From contig JAUYUB010000004.1 in the NCBI GenBank assembly GCA_030692765.1, positions 1 through 55,390 of the forward strand: 55,390 nt of DNA, written 5' to 3'. Both the position numbers and the translations under genes were made by a program. This DNA comes from Sulfuricurvum sp. GTDB taxonomy: Bacteria > Campylobacterota > Campylobacteria > Campylobacterales > Sulfurimonadaceae. This document shows positions 54,588 through 55,390 of this stretch, in pieces. The notes under the pieces are model-generated. The model was given only the letters and a program-made list of their open reading frames with translations, searched no databases and was not told the origin of the DNA. How positions within the stretch are numbered: the stretch's first letter is position 1; every line of letters starts with the position of its first letter.

Positions 54588-55390
54588 TGTAGTGGTATTT
54601 TTTTAACATTTCTGCTGCAATAACTTCAAACTTATTTAAATCATCGGCATTCAACAGCTTATATTTATCGACTTCTTCAAATTGCAATGGCTGCAAATTT
54701 TTACTTTTCCATGCCAAATACTCCACCGGCTCTAACCCACTGCTCTCATCTGTCTGATAGTATTCAAGCATCTGTTTTTCAAAATCAAGATTCAAAAACT
54801 TGCATACATTCCCTAATACTTTTTCAGGGTATAATACTAAATCTTCAAACCGAATTGACGTCCAGTTTTCAAGAGGCAATGTAGCCAATGAATCTTGAAT
54901 ATGATTAATATTATGCATCCACTCCTCTGCAATTTCAGTAATATTCGTCGGTAATTTCGGAGCATACGCGGAATCAATAGACTTAGTCATTAAAGATTGA
55001 TATGAAGCAGCTACACTTCTCCCGTCTCGAATAATATGAATAAATTTTGCATCAGGATAGAGGCATGCTAATTGATCTATATGATTTAAATAGTAGTTGT
55101 TTTTATCTCCAAAAACGTCTACTTTTTTTTGCAATACATTGGATGAATAATATTCATAAATTACATCTATTGCATCGGGAAAAGAGTTTGGTTTTTTCTT
55201 TTGCATATAGTCTTGCAGTGTTTCATAATCAAGATTCCAAGATTCTATTTTTTTTGTATTTTTCAATGCTTCTATCAATAATGGAATATCCATTATTTGA
55301 AAATAGTTAAATGATGAATTTAGCCAAACCAAAAAACCTGCTTCAGGAGGAACACTTATCCGACTATGTTTATTCATCATCAAGCGAAAC
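54580..55390 (-). CDS. Second sulfotransferase family protein (5' end beyond the window)
   Basis: About 270 residues are visible. The frame stays open to the right edge, reading FRLMMNKHSRISVPPEAGF, a segment that normally follows the PRSGTT phosphosulfate loop; the true start is therefore outside. The 3'-phosphate motif is HIIRDGRSVAASYQSL near the middle, and late features ENWTSIRFEDLVLYPEKVL and NVCKFLNLDF fit the Sulfotransfer_3 group. The gene is antiparallel to the rest of the glycan cluster. It adds a second candidate acceptor specificity for the PAPS made here. Confidence 0.82.
   Translation of the reverse strand, partial: FRLMMNKHSRISVPPEAGFLVWLNSSFNYFQIMDIPLLIEALKNTKKIESWNLDYETLQDYMQKKKPNSFPDAIDVIYEYYSSNVLQKKVDVFGDKNNYYLNHIDQLACLYPDAKFIHIIRDGRSVAASYQSLMTKSIDSAYAPKLPTNITEIAEEWMHNINHIQDSLATLPLENWTSIRFEDLVLYPEKVLGNVCKFLNLDFEKQMLEYYQTDESSGLEPVEYLAWKSKNLQPLQFEEVDKYKLLNADDLNKFEVIAAEMLKKYHYIN

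Overview
The window reads as chromosome of a sulfur-metabolising Campylobacterota (Epsilonproteobacteria) member, most like Sulfuricurvum or Sulfurimonas. This is inferred from the gene order gyrA-flgP-flgQ-flgR-asd (recalled from Campylobacter jejuni), a split PAS/MCP energy-taxis pair, flgR lacking a DNA-binding domain, and family-typical versions of groESL, pyrC, hemE and asd. No database search was possible.

Left part (1-14.6 kb): a strong promoter with a GC-rich discriminator fires out of the left edge and probably drives an rRNA operon. Next comes a leftward five-gene unit (9672 to 236): transglutaminase-DUF2126, ATP-grasp/alpha-E fusion, a second transglutaminase, an exported thioredoxin-fold protein and an RND/MMPL exporter. 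This looks like a peptide-tagging or ligation system coupled to export. A response regulator and kinase are divergent from it, followed by a PAS-GGDEF cyclase, an MBL-fold hydrolase and a small membrane protein.

Island (14.65-23.27 kb): a damaged tRNA-Arg(CCU), a CetB/CetA-like taxis pair, then a segment bounded by direct repeats of the tRNA-Met 3' end (16.69 and 23.18 kb). The segment holds a RelBE/ParDE-like module whose toxin carries a nonsense codon, a higBA module with its operator, a 1367-residue RTX/delta-60 adhesin-like protein, a gene remnant and a truncated integrase. Phased GTTGTCA heptamers lie between the integrase fragment and the tRNA. It looks like a decayed integrative element.

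Core middle (23.3-44.5 kb): groES-groEL; a MORN-repeat protein; a DUF475 membrane protein; a small XRE regulator pair; a tightly packed seven-gene unit (phosphomannomutase, pyrC, response regulator, kinase, exbB, exbD, 2OG-Fe(II) oxygenase); and a nitrogen block amt-glnB-amt in which both amt genes share the same 17-bp palindrome 31-32 bp upstream of a -10 element. Then gyrA-flgP-flgQ-flgR-asd, a yqhA-like gene, hemE, a radical SAM gene and tRNA-Asn.

Right part (44.6 kb to the end): after tRNA-Asn come an Nfu-like scaffold, a degenerate ispE fragment and another gene remnant. These lead into a surface-glycan locus: GT32 and GT2 glycosyltransferases, a sulfotransferase, a complete PAPS supply set (cysD, cysN, a DUF2061-APS kinase fusion, cysC, cysQ), another glycosyltransferase and a second sulfotransferase cut by the window edge. 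No cysH is present, so the parsimonious reading is that activated sulfate is used to decorate a glycan rather than for cysteine synthesis.
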